Source: Crotalaria pallida (Eukaryota; Streptophyta; Magnoliopsida; Fabales; Fabaceae). From it: 64,000 nt of DNA. The stretch is taken from the NCBI GenBank assembly GCA_037953625.1, contig CM075649.1:126043290-126107289 (forward strand), written 5' to 3'. The notes below the pieces were generated by a model that was not told where the DNA came from, searched no databases, and saw only the letters and a program-made list of their open reading frames with translations. The position numbers and the translations under genes are program-made. This document shows, in pieces, positions 10,441-20,857 of the stretch. Within the stretch, counting starts at the first letter, position 1. Each line of letters opens with the position of its first letter.

Positions 10441-11654
10441 TGGTTTAGGCTTGCGGAAATATATGAGAGAATCTCAGACTTGTGGGGCTATGGCATTCTT
10501 GCTCGGGGATGCTGTTATCCGAGGGTTGTCGTAACCCAAGTCCGTTTGGATTAGCGCAAGTGTCAATGTGTCATTACTCGGTTATGGCTTCGATCGTGAG
10601 TTGGTCGATCTGTTCGTGATGTTGATGGTTTGAGTCGGTCTTGGTCGGCCTCGAGTTCAGGTCCATTACACAAGCCCCCAACTCGGAAAGGCTTGAAGGG
10701 CCTGTGTCGAGTTTATGTTGTTCCAAGCAAAATGCTGGCCTTTTTGACCAACTATTATGGTGGGTGATATCCAGCTGGCCTCAAAGGTTTGCAACATGTC
10801 TCTTCAGTTGCTCGAAGTGTGCATTCCATGATAAGTGAACACATGTCTTACTCTGCCTTGGATACTACACCGTGATGATTACTCTTCTGGTGAATTGGCA
10901 ATTTTACCCCTGGTTTTTGACCCCCAAACTTGACACTTGTGACACGTTTTTCCCATGTTGCTTCCGTTTCGTGTGGAAGTACCTTTTTACCCCTTTGTGG
11001 GGGACATGTATTAGGCCTCTTCCATTTTATATTTTTTAAATTGTTTTGGACTTTAAGCCCATATTCTTTTTTTTATGGGCTCTAAGGTCCATTATCCTTT
11101 TTTCCTAAATTCTTTCACAATCTGGGTTTGGAGCCCCACATATTATTCTTCAGAACTGCTCCTCGGAATAGGGGTTGTATTGTAATATATAGTTTTCAAA
11201 AGTTAAGTTGTAAAACATGAGCGATTCAATTAAATAAAATACTTATTCTTTTTTTTTTTGAGCAGGCTTGTTGACCCATTTTCCTTTTTTTTATTAATCA
11301 TCATGAGGTTGACATCCGATGTCGACATACCTAAGATAACTTGTGTCGAAAGTACATTATACTATATAACCGTAAACATAGTGGAGGAATATTTGTATCA
11401 GCTCCTAAAAGGGAATACAACAATCATATTTAAGTAATAAACTCATATGAATAATGAGATAATATTGCCATTAATTATAATAATGCAATTTAATGGGATT
11501 TTTAAGTGTCGTGGCCATTTGAATAGCTTAATGTATAGCATTTGCAGTAACGCAATAAAGCATGATGAGCAATTGGCATTCACAACTTCAGAAGAATTTA
11601 GCCATAATGCAATCATATTTACAATTTTAATGGCATGTTAACATTTTGGCAAAC
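10441..11654. other. Non-coding stretch without recognisable element
   Basis: The first 550 bases are mixed composition, with words such as ACACAAGCCCCCAACTCGG; the rest is AT-rich. Only short open frames occur (64-65 codons), with no similarity I recognise. I see no gene, terminus or repeat here. Confidence 0.4.
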
Positions 11655-11817
11655 ATCACTCAAGCGAATAACCAATGTAAGGTTGGTCAAGTGGTAGTTT
11701 ACTTGGTCTCTTAACCAATTGATCTCGAGTTCGAGCCTCACCGGATGAGTCGGATTCTGGGTAAGCTAAATCCGGGTACCAGTTGGTGTATACCAAAAAA
11801 AATCACTCAAGCGAATA
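11655..11817 (+). mobile_element. tRNA-derived SINE with flanking 16-bp target-site duplications
   Basis: The body (11671-11801) begins with a region resembling a pol III A box (GGTTGGTCAAGTGGTAG, 11681-11697) and has a B-box-like GAGTTCGAGCC at 11728-11738. It ends in an eight-A tail. It is bounded by identical 16-mers ATCACTCAAGCGAATA at 11655-11670 and 11802-11817. Pol III boxes, an A-tail and a long TSD together identify a tRNA-type SINE mobilised by LINE machinery. At about 131 bases it is short but within the plant range. The perfect TSD implies a recent insertion. Confidence 0.88.
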
Positions 11818-12029
11818 TAATGTTACATAATTATCATTAAAAATAAAGTATTAAAGCAAATTATTAAAATGATATAATGGTATAATAATAATTATAAGTA
11901 GCAAATAAATTTCTTCCCTGGTATTGTGCTGTAAAGGCCCCGGTATGTAGTCTGATTGAATTCACGTATTAACCTGGTTTGGGCTTAAAGCCCAAATTCG
12001 GTTTTTTCTTCATCTTCTCTCTATTCTCC

Positions 12030-12066
<37 letters not shown>

Positions 12067-12394
12067 GGATTTTTTTAGGCCTCCTCCAATTGTAATATAT
12101 ATATAATATCATAAGGTTGGTATATAATGTCATAGTTCATATGATATATATTGGGTGTAATAAAATACACTAAATGTCAATTAAATCATATAAATAATAA
12201 TGACATTAATGGTAATAATATTGATTTATTATTTTCAAATAGGCAATTATATGTTATGCCTAGCTGACATTTAAATTAAATTATGCAATATGATGTAAGC
12301 CTTATATAACACTTTTTATGAAAAAAAATAATTAGGAACGAAATGTTATACTTCCCTGGATCATGAGCTGCTAGTGCCACCTTTCCGTAGTAAT
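11818..12394. other. AT-rich non-coding DNA with a 31-T run
   Basis: No gene is seen. An uninterrupted T run at 12035-12065 follows a CT-rich stretch (12005-12034). It could be the A-tail of a minus-strand retroposed sequence, but no body is recognisable. A GACACCCCACG word at 12410-12420 marks the approach to the tandem arrays. Confidence 0.4.
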
Positions 12395-12478
12395 TTTTTT
12401 GGAGGAATTTTGACACCCCACGTTTAGATATATACACTCCACTTTATTTATTTATTTATTTTTCAAAATTACCCTTGG

Positions 12479-13441
12479 ATCGTAACTGTGTTGATGATTT
12501 GTTGAAAAATTTTGGTCATCAACAAGGTCACGACCCGAGTTTTTTTTTTAAAAAAACTTTTAAATCATAATCCTTTACAACCCACGAACTAAAAATCATC
12601 TAGATTACAAGATAAATTATTTAAAGATTAATTCATGTCATACAAAAATCATGTGTAATGCTGTGTTGTGACAGAAATTTTTTGTACAAAAAACCTCGGA
12701 TCGTGACCCTGTTGATGACCGAAATTTTTCAGCAGGTCATCAACACAGTCACGACCCTGATATTGAAATTAAAAAAAAAAACTTTCGAATCACAATCCTT
12801 TAAAACCCATAAACTAAAAATCATCTAGAATAAAAGAGAAATGATATAAAGATTCATTCATTTCATGCAAAAGTCATGTATGATGATGTGTTATGACAAA
12901 AGTTTTTTTTTTTTTTTAAAATCTCGAGTCGTGACCTTGTTGATGTCCAAAATTTTTCAGCAAATCATCAACACAGTCACGACCCTGATATAAAATTTTT
13001 AAGAAAAAACTTTCAAATCACAATCCTTTACAACCCATGAATTAAGAATATCTAGAATGTAAAATAAAGGATTTAAAGATTTATCATTTCACGCAAAAGT
13101 CATGTGTGGTGATGTGTTGCGATAGAAGTTTTTTTTTTAAAAAAAAAAAAAGCTCAAGTCATGACCCTATTGATGACCGAAATTTTTCAGCAGGTCATCA
13201 ACACAGTCACGACCCTGATATAAAATTAAAAAAAAAAAGCTTTCAAATTACAATCCTTAACAATCCATGAACTAAAAATATCCAGAATGTAAGATAAAAG
13301 ATTTAAAGATTCATACATTTCATACAAAAGTCAAGTGTGGTGATGTGTTGTGACAAAAGGAAAAAAAAAAAAACCTCGTGTCGTGGTGACCCTGTTGATG
13401 ACCAAAATTTTTCAGGAGATCATCAACACTGTCACGACCCA
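12479..13441. repeat. Tandem array 1, about 225-bp units each with a hairpin
   Basis: Five units carry the inverted-repeat core GTGACCCTGTTGATGACC / GGTCATCAACACAGTCAC around a 13-16 base asymmetric loop (GAAATTTTTCAGCA). Cores start near 12482, 12703, 12927, 13153 and 13382, giving periods of about 221-229. Between cores lie conserved AT-rich spacers with A runs and phrases such as CAATCCTTTACAACCCATGAA. In the first unit the loop is in the opposite orientation to the other four. No coding signal is present. Confidence 0.82.
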
Positions 13442-13529
13442 AAGGTAATTTTGGGGAAGACGTACTGGCCTTTGAGAAGACGTACTGGCCTCTGAGAAGA
13501 CGTAAGAACTTCAAATTCAATATACAAAC
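13442..13529. repeat. Short GAAGACGTACTGGCCT repeats between the two arrays
   Basis: Three tandem copies of a roughly 21-base word (GAAGACGTACTGGCCTTTGA and variants) bridge array 1 and array 2. The GACGTA core links it to array 2. Confidence 0.6.
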
Positions 13530-14745
13530 AAGACGTACGTCTTGGTTGAGACGTAGGGGTTTTAAAAAAATTAATACCTATGTCAAAGCTTAGACGTAGG
13601 TGTTAAAATTATATACAAAAGATACGTCTTGGTTGAGACAGAAAGGCTAAAAATTAATACTTACGTGTTGGTTGAGACGTAGGGGTTTAAAAAAAAATTA
13701 GTACCTACGTCAAAGCTTAGACGTAGATGTTAAAATTATATACAAAAGATACGTCTTGGTTGAGACGGAAGGGCTAAAAATTAATACTTACGTGTTGGTT
13801 GAGACGTAGGGGTTTAAAAAAAAATTAGTACCTACGTCAAAGCTTAGACATAGATGTTAAAATTATATACAAAAGATACGTCTTGGTTGAGATGGAAGGG
13901 CTAAAAATTAATACTTACGTGTTGGTTGAGACGTAGGGGTTTAAAAAAAATTAGTACCTACATCAAAGCTTAGACGTAGGTGTTAAAATTATATACAAAA
14001 GATACGTCTTGGTTGAGATGGAAGGGCTAAATATTAATAAGTACGTCTTGGTTAGACATAGGGGTTTAAAAAAAATTAATACCTACGTCAAAGCTTAGAT
14101 GTAGGTGTTAAATTTATATACAAAACTACGTCTTTGTTGAGACATAAGGGTTAAAAATTAATACTTACGTCTTGGTTGAGACGTAGGGGTTTAAAAAAAA
14201 ATAATCCCTACGTCAAAGCTTAGAGGTAGGGGTTTAAATTATATTAAAAAATCATACGTGGTTTGAGTTCTATGTAAAAGGTTAAAAAAGCGTACGTCAA
14301 AGCTTACAGGTTGCAGTCATCAAACCTTAGAAAATTTTCATCATGCCTACGTCTGCAGAAGAACGTAGACACATGTTCTATAGTCATCAAGCCTTAGAAA
14401 ATTTTCATCAAGCCTACGTCTACAAAAGAACGTAGACACATGCTCTATTTTTCCGTGGCAACTGCTTTAGTTGGGCCTTAGAAAATTTTCACCCCTACGT
14501 CTTAGCTGAGACGTAGGGGTTAAATTTAAAATTATACCATTCTTTTAAAAAAGTCTCACGTCTCAACTAAGACGTAGGGGATAATTTTTTTTTAATAAAT
14601 ATGTATTAAAAATCTATATTAAAAAAATATTATGAGTAAATCTGCATTAAAAAAAATATTGACCCATACGTCTTAGATGAGACGTAGGGTGATTTTAAAA
14701 AAAAATTAATACCTACGTCCATGCTAGGACGTAGTGTGTTTTAAA
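13530..14745. repeat. Tandem array 2, about 127-bp units with TACGTC/GACGTA hairpins
   Basis: Units from about 13530 to 14240 begin TACGTCTTGGTTGAGAC (for example at 13623, 13750, 13877, 14003), a spacing of 126-127. Each contains a strong inverted repeat, CCTACGTC then AAAGCTTA then GACGTAGG. From 14240 to 14745 the order breaks down but hairpins persist (ACGTCTTAGCTGAGACGT at 14491-14508 and its complement near 14565), plus two copies of a segment starting GTCATCAAACC/GCC. It probably represents the subterminal or internal region of a DNA transposon, but I cannot identify termini. Confidence 0.8.
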
Positions 14746-14749
14746 TAAA

Positions 14750-16801
14750 TCCACCTCACTGCAACTGCATTCGCAATTGATCCAACAATACATCCACCTC
14801 ATCATGCAGGATCAGTTCAGTGGTGCGCCGAATCAAGACCCCAGGGACCATATCGCCAACTTCCTAGGCATGCTCGACTTCTTCAAGATCGAGGGTGTTA
14901 CGGACGAGGCCATCAGAATGAGGATGTTCCCTCTCTCACTGAGGGGCGAGGCGCTAACTTGGGTGAACAACCAGGAACCAGGGAGTTTGTCCAGCTGGAA
15001 AGTACTTGTCTCCAAATTCATGGATAAGTTTCTTCCAACTGGGATGCAAGCAAAGCTGAGGTAAGACGTTCACTCATTCATGCAAGAGGACAGCGGGCCG
15101 TTGCATGAAGCTTGGCAGCGTTACAACCAGCTACTGAGGAAGTGCCCAACATTTATGCAAGACTGGCAGCAGATTCAATTGTTCTATAATGGGCTCAACC
15201 GATTCAGTCAAAGTATGATTGATGCAGCAGCTGGTGGATCGCTGATGAAGAAGACTGTTGAAGAGGCCAAGGAAGTTATTGCAAACATGACATTCAGCAG
15301 CAGCCAAGGATTAAGGACCCAGGTGGAGCAAAGCGTCTTGAAGAGTCATGATCTGAACTCTAGTCAAATCAAGATCTTAATCGAGCAGAACAAGCAAATG
15401 CAGTAGTAGATGGCTGCATTGACGAAGCAAATAAGTCAGATCACTATGTCAGTTGCATCGAGCTCTCTGAAGTGCGACTTTTGTGGAGGAGGTCACCGGA
15501 ATGGTGATTGTGCATTCAAAGTCAGAAAGGGTCCAACAACCATTGAGGAGCAGGCCAAGTTTGTGGGTGATGGAGTACCTAAAAATAACATGTACTCCAA
15601 TATCCACAATCCGGGGCAAATCAGTCAGTCTCACACCTCAGGGTACAACCCAACACCCAATCCATCACCGCCACAGAAGCAAGGTTGGGAGAAAGCACTT
15701 GAAGCAATGGCTACCACAACCAATACATTCATGGCAGAAGCCAGGGCGAATTTTGCCAATCAAGAAGTCAGCATTCGCAACCTAGAAATGCAAGTGACTC
15801 AAATAAACAATCAGATATCAGAGATTGCAACCAACTACAAGGAGCGATGCATGGCGTTCACCCTTCGAAGTGGCAAGTCGTATGAGGAGCCACAGAAGAA
15901 GGGTGATGCAACTGAGCATGAGAAGAAGGATGAAAGGCCAAAGCAACCAAGTGAAGAAGGCTCAACTGCAATGCAACAGACGCAGGATCCACCTGCGGAC
16001 CAAGAGAAGGAGAAAGGCACACCTAAACCAGCACCACTACCTCCGAGGATTCCTTATCCTTAGAGGTTGAAGAAAGAGGACGACCAGAAGCAATTCTCCA
16101 AGTTCTTGGAGATGCTACGGAAGGTGGAGATCAACATCCCGTTTGCAGAGGCTCTTTCACAAATGCCTCTGTATGCGAGATTTATGAAGGAGTTGCTGAC
16201 AAAGAAGAAGCGGATGCTCACTGACGAGACGTTCCCGATAGCAAAGAAGTGTAGCAGCATCATCAAATCCAACCTTCCACCAAAGCCGAAGGACCCAGGT
16301 AGCTTCACTCTCCCGATTAGCATAGGCAAGGAGTAATCAGGTAAGGCTCTCTGTGACTTAGGAGCTAATGTTAATATTATGCCTCTGTCTATTTGTGAAG
16401 CATTAAACTTAGGAGAGATTAAGCCTACCCCGACATTACTTCAGTTAGCTGATAGAACCACCCTCCGCCCATATGGAGTGGTGGAAGATATTCTGGTTAG
16501 GGTGAAAGATTTTATCCTGCCCTTAGATTTCATGATCTTAGATGTAGAAGAGGATAAATATTCCTCTAATTTTTGGACGACCATTCTTGGCCACAACAGG
16601 GGCAGTGATTGATGTGCCTAGGGGAGAAGTAATCTTCGAGTAAATGGTGACCAAACTACAATTAAAATTTTTGAAAAACCACCAATCACCGCGAAGAACT
16701 TTGTTCCTCTCATGTGCATTCAACACTCGAATGGAGAGAGTGTTGGAAAGAAGTGGAAAAACAAGGTGCCACCCTTGAAGGGATCTTGGCAACCACCCTA
16801 A
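14750..16801 (+). pseudogene. gag-pro: Athila gag-protease pseudogene
   Basis: One frame carries, in order, the gag core (L-R-G-E-A-L-T-W, then L-L-R-K-C-P and D-A-A-A-G-G-S-L-M), a CCHC-like knuckle C-D-F-C-G-G-G-H-R-N-G-D-C near 15475, a Gln/Pro-rich linker, the Athila block I-N-I-P-F-A-E-A-L-S-Q-M-P near 16130, and the protease site C-D-L-G-A near 16353. In-frame stops interrupt it at 15062, 15404, 15407, 16061 and 16334. All sit where a Gln codon would fit, as C-to-T changes. Near 16570 the frame shifts by one to G-R-P-F-L-A-T-T-G-A, and it shifts back near 16640. No pol follows. The N-terminus is missing at array 2. It cannot make a functional protein. Confidence 0.88.
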
Positions 16802-18405
16802 CCTCTGAAAAGAGGTGACCCGTCAGGCTCTTGACGTTAAACAAGCGCTAGTTGGGAGGCAACCCAATGTTAGGTAATTTTCCTTAGGTTTTATTTTTTT
16901 AGTTATTAGTTAGTTATTAGTTTTATTAAAAAAAAAGAGATGTACAGGTCCAGCCACGCCTAGGCGTGGTGCAGTTCACGCCCAGGCGTGGCAGGGGGGT
17001 TTAACATTCCAGTTTGGGGGTGTGACCCCCATTTGCTCCCATTAGTTCCCTATATGTCACCCCAGACCTGGTACTTCGCAAAAATAATGTCCTGTTTTTC
17101 TAGGTAGTTTTTAATTTTTATTTTGTAGTTTTAGTTTAGTTTAGTTTGCTTGAGGACAAGCCAACTTCTAAGTTTGGGGGAGTGGACAAAATAAAAATTT
17201 TCAGATCTGAATTTTTCTCCCATTTTTAGTGTTGGTTTGTGTTCTTGGTATGAGAAGGTAATTATTCTAGGTTTAGGACTGTTTTTCTGATGATAGGTGT
17301 AAATACTTAGTTTAGGATTAGAGTCATTGATTTATGGCACTAATTGATTGAGCTGTGAATATTTTTGAGATCTGGTTATTTTGACAAACTTTTTGAGAAG
17401 TTGTGATTAGTGAATTGACTATTTAGCCTGTGAGTTTTTGAGCCTATACACTTGGAGGGGTATGTGATTATTGAAATTTTGATTTGAAACCCCTGATTCT
17501 TTCATGAGTGTGTTCACTTTGATTTTGTGTTCTAGAACTTGATCGATGACCATTTTGAAATTGATAATTGATTGCATGCATTAAGATGATTAAGGCACTT
17601 AGAATGTGTTTTTGTGGCCTTCAGATGTTTTGAATTGATAAATATTCCCTTAGTTGCCCATTTTGAGCCTTATGAGATATTATGATTTTTCTTTGGTACC
17701 CTGCATTTATTGAAATATTCTTTGTGAGTACCTTGAAAATTTTGAATGAGCAATTGAGAGGAATGAATAAGAAAAATGAAAGTAATTAGTGAAAAGTGTT
17801 ATGAGTTCTATTTCTCTTCCAAGTAAAAAAAAAGGAAATTGAAAAAATAATAAAGAGAAATTTGGAAGAGAATAGAAGAGAAATAGTGAAAAAGAAAAGA
17901 AGGATGATAATGATTTTGGAGTTGAGTGTGAGTCTTAATTGTATTCATTGCTCATTCATAATTTTTAGAGGAAAATTTGTTTTTGCATTTTAGCCCTTAG
18001 TTTCAGCCTTTCTTTCTTTTATCCCACCTAATACTTTTAGCCATGGCCTCATTACAACCAAAATTAAGACCTTTTGATTTTTGCATGTATTCAATAATTT
18101 CTGTAGAGATTTGGGTCTATGGTCAAGCTTATGGTAACACATTGTCATTGTATGAAATTGAGTGAATTGTACAACCCTTGATACACATGAGAGATACACA
18201 CTGTGAGGTTGAGAGTGTTCACTAATCTTGAGTTCTTATTGAGTTTGTTTCTCTAACCAGGTTTCAATTGTATAAATTGTTTGTGATAAAAAGTGTCTGA
18301 GTCTGTGAGTCGAAGTCTTAGATTAAGTGTGTACATTTTGATTTAGGAGGTAGTCTTGTGTTCTAGAATTTTTATTTTACTTTTGCCTGGGACATGCAAA
18401 ATACT
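16802..18405 (+). other. Athila 3' non-coding region between gag-pro and LTR
   Basis: About 1.6 kb without coding signal. It includes the conserved AAGCGCTAGTTGGGAGGCAACC word, the 16-base perfect palindrome CCACGCCTAGGCGTGG (16954-16969) with a near copy at 16978-16992, and a first polypurine tract at 17180-17192. The rest is T-rich, then purine-rich. This is where other Athila elements may carry an env-like ORF; none is present. Confidence 0.6.
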
Positions 18406-18418
18406 AAGTTTGGGGGAG
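18406..18418 (+). other. Athila polypurine tract
   Basis: AAGTTTGGGGGAG immediately precedes the TGATTTGGG LTR start. It matches the usual Athila 3' primer context and duplicates the tract at 17180-17192. Confidence 0.7.
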
Positions 18419-19703
18419 TGATTTGGGTCTAATATATGATGTTTTGAGCATGATTTAGACTCCCTTTTACTATGGATTTGGCTTGTTTCTCTTGTAAATT
18501 TAGGACTTTTTGTATAGTTTTTATAAAGTTAGGTAATTTAGAAGCCTTTGAACGTTTTGATACGTTTTGGGTTTGTTTCAGGTACTTTTGGAGCTTAAAT
18601 GAAGAAAATATTATTGGAGCTGAAAAGACGATTAAAGGACCTTGAAAATGGCACAAGAATGGAGACAAACGGAGTCAGAACCAGTTGTGCACGCCCAGGC
18701 GCGCATGCAGTGGTGAAAAGGGACCATTAGACCTGGCGCGCCCAGGCGTGTGCCCTGGCGCGCCCAGGTGCGCGATGTACGAAGAGGCCCAATTGGGCTG
18801 ATTTCTGATGCGTTTTTCATGGATTTTCTTAGGATTTCGTTTTATCTTTTAAATATACGTTTTTAGAATTATGTTAGGCAGCCATTAGCAGTCATTAGAG
18901 AGAGAGAGAGGGAGATTACATAATTTTAGAGAGTTTTAGAAGAGGAGAAGATCAAGGATTGGAAGATCCAAGGCTTTTCCATGGTAATCGTGCATTCTTC
19001 TATTGCTTTTGTTCTTATTTTTATGATGTGTAACTAAAACCCTTGTGTTAGGAATTGGTGAATTTGTATGGATTAGTTTATTGATTTTATGAATTGATGT
19101 TTTTCCGTTTCTAAATCATGTGTTTGATTGAGTTTTATTTCCAATTCATAAATCTGGCCAATTTATGTCTTCTTTTGGATCTCCAATTCTTCAACTGAGA
19201 GATTAAGAATTAGAATAGGTCATTCCTTCAAATAATATAGTTATTCAACAAGTAGGGATACAATTGGGTAATTATATAACATGATTAATTCCATGTTCTT
19301 AATTAAAATTATTCAATAGTTTAATCTCTTAAGGAATTAAGGATTATCTAATTGAATAAGAAATGGTAATTATACAAGAGGGATCTAATAGTTTCCAATT
19401 TAGGAATTTGTTCATGATTTAGGGAAAAACAGAGATTCATGATAAATAAACAACGCCATACAATAAAACCATGTTCCTAACATCTTTCTCAAATTGCTCA
19501 CAACTTCTATTTAATTTCTGTATTTAATTTATTTTCTGTTTTTAATTCAATCTTAATTAATTAGTAGAAACCTATAGATTTTGCTTTTAACTACTCTATG
19601 GTGAGAATTAATTGAATAATTTGCAATCCCTGAGGGACGATATATGGTCTTATTGACTATATTACTTTGTGATCTAGTATACTTGCTAGAAAGTGAACAC
19701 ACA
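18419..19703 (+). repeat. Athila 3' LTR (right end approximate)
   Basis: The LTR starts TGATTTGGG after the polypurine tract. It contains GC-rich GCGCGCCCAGGCG palindromic words at 18688-18775 in otherwise AT-rich DNA. It ends near GTGATCTAGTATACTTGC...ACACA, which resembles Athila LTR ends (CCCTGAGGGACGATAT at 19629 is the familiar upstream word). With no second LTR, the end is placed by resemblance only. Confidence 0.6.
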
Positions 19704-19789
19704 GAAACTTCAAGATGAAAAAATAAACGGCATTAGTAAAAAAAAGTTCAATATTTTTAGTTTCTTGCCCTTACATTCGAAAATTTTTG

Positions 19790-20274
19790 GGTCCGTCTCT
19801 ATTAATAGCAGGCGAATGTGATTCTAAGTCACCTGAACGAAACCAAAAGCATGTACTTCAGGATATCACTAATCAATGTGAGTCATTTCTTTGCCTGTGT
19901 AGCGAAGGTCAAGGTTTGAAAATGAATTATGATCTTGGGAATTATATTGATGTGGATGTTATTTCACTTGAGACAACGTAATAAGACGATTTATCAGGCA
20001 TTGTAATTGTTTATTTGGTAATTATATTATGTTAAAATGAGTAAAGGAACACAAATAGCAAGGATGTGATTCATGCGAGACAAGGTAATGGACTTATCAT
20101 TCATCTACATCGTTTATTTGTTAATTGACGGTTGTGTGGTTCTTCTTATTTTATTTATTAGTACGAGGTGTATGTGGGACCAAGACACCGAAAAGAAACC
20201 AAAAGCATGTGATTCAGGATATCAGTAATGTATGTGACTCATCTTTTGTGATGTTGAGAGAAAGTGAAGAGCTG
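19790..20274 (+). pseudogene. Duplicated exon-like gene fragment of unknown protein
   Basis: Two segments about 370 bases apart encode clearly related peptides: C-D-S-K-S-P-E-R-N-Q-K-H-V-L-Q-D-I-T-N (from 19809) and C-G-T-K-T-P-K-R-N-Q-K-H-V-I-Q-D-I-S-N (from 20173). Each is preceded by an AG that could be a splice acceptor. Changes between them are mostly conservative, so they were once coding. The first continues to a stop at 19980; the second is cut by an LTR at 20275. The V-L-Q-D-I-T-N block resembles N-terminal parts of plant Helitron-associated proteins, but I cannot confirm this. This is the only protein-like sequence in the window not tied to a retroelement. Confidence 0.5.
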
Positions 20275-20857
20275 TGTAACAACCTCACTTTAATTAGTTA
20301 ATTTCAAGTTTTATTAAAATTGGTGTTTGAAGATTTCTTTTAAAAACTTGATTACTTATAAAAAGTTCTTACGAAAATCCGGCAGAGTTTCCTCTGTTTT
20401 TCGGACTTCCCAAAAATTTCTTCTTTTAAACCTGTTAGACCAGAATTATTTAAAAACTTAAAACTCAGCAATTTAATAGCCAGATCAAAACCTAAAGCCC
20501 AATTAGTACAAGTTTCAGGGCATGCAACTATTACATATTCTAAATTACAAAATAACGGTCCACTCATAACACACGTGCACTCCACGTGATGGAATGTAAT
20601 CCTGCTCGGCCATGACTCGTGTAAGCTCCGCTTCTGTACCTGTAAAAATATAGCAAGAAGGGTAGCGTTACACAGAACTTAGAAAGATAAATCCTATAAG
20701 AAGACATAGTAATAAACTAAGCCTACATTATTATTAACCCACATTATACATAAATATCCATACATTTAATTTCTTTTACTTCTTTTCTTATTCTCACATT
20801 TCTTTTCATTCTTAAATCTCTATTCATTTTATCTCATTCATTCTTTTGCTTCCATTC
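20275..20857 (-). mobile_element. Partial LTR of family C (outermost layer of the nest)
   Basis: TGTAACAACCTCAC at 20275 and the following 580 bases are homologous to the first part of the solo LTR at 36929-41072. Shared phrases include CAGAGT(T/C)TCCTCTGTTT, ACCTGT(T/C)AGACCAGA and CCTGCTCGGCC. It is cut at 20857 by the family B element. The remaining part is not found in the window and should lie beyond its right edge. Confidence 0.75.
20853..20857. repeat. Left target site of element B
   Basis: CATTC precedes the LTR terminus TGTGAC. The partner copy should lie after the far end of the B 5' LTR, outside the window. Confidence 0.4.

Larger units (their letters stand above)
14750..19703 (+). 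mobile_element. Athila-lineage Ty3/gypsy remnant (5' truncated, no pol)
   Basis: A gag-protease frame with Athila features is followed at 16843-16866 by AAGCGCTAGTTGGGAGGCAACC, a conserved Athila word normally found after pol. RT, RNase H and integrase are all absent. Two AAGTTTGGGGGAG polypurine tracts (17180-17192 and 18406-18418) and one LTR (18419 to about 19703) complete the 3' side. The 5' LTR, primer site and gag start are missing; array 2 abuts the gag at about 14745. It is a pol-deleted, 5'-truncated derivative. Confidence 0.82.

Noticed and set aside
11681..11740. Functional tRNA gene
   Set aside because: It has A- and B-box-like words but no acceptor stem or anticodon arm that pairs. 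The A tail and TSD show a SINE.
12479..14745. CRISPR-like repeat-spacer array
   Set aside because: Units are 127 and 225 bp with conserved spacers, the genome is plant, and no cas-like gene exists. These are tandem hairpin repeats.
15483..15785. 100-codon frame overlapping the Athila gag
   Set aside because: It is an out-of-frame shadow of the gag-protease frame, whose residues match the family.
19704..20274. Definite Helitron
   Set aside because: No 5' TC/3' CTRR with hairpin can be fixed, and the peptide resemblance to Helitron-associated proteins is only an impression.
20352..20585. 77-codon minus-strand frame in the family C LTR fragment
   Set aside because: The corresponding region of the solo LTR (36980-37186) has a different, non-matching frame, so there is no coding conservation.
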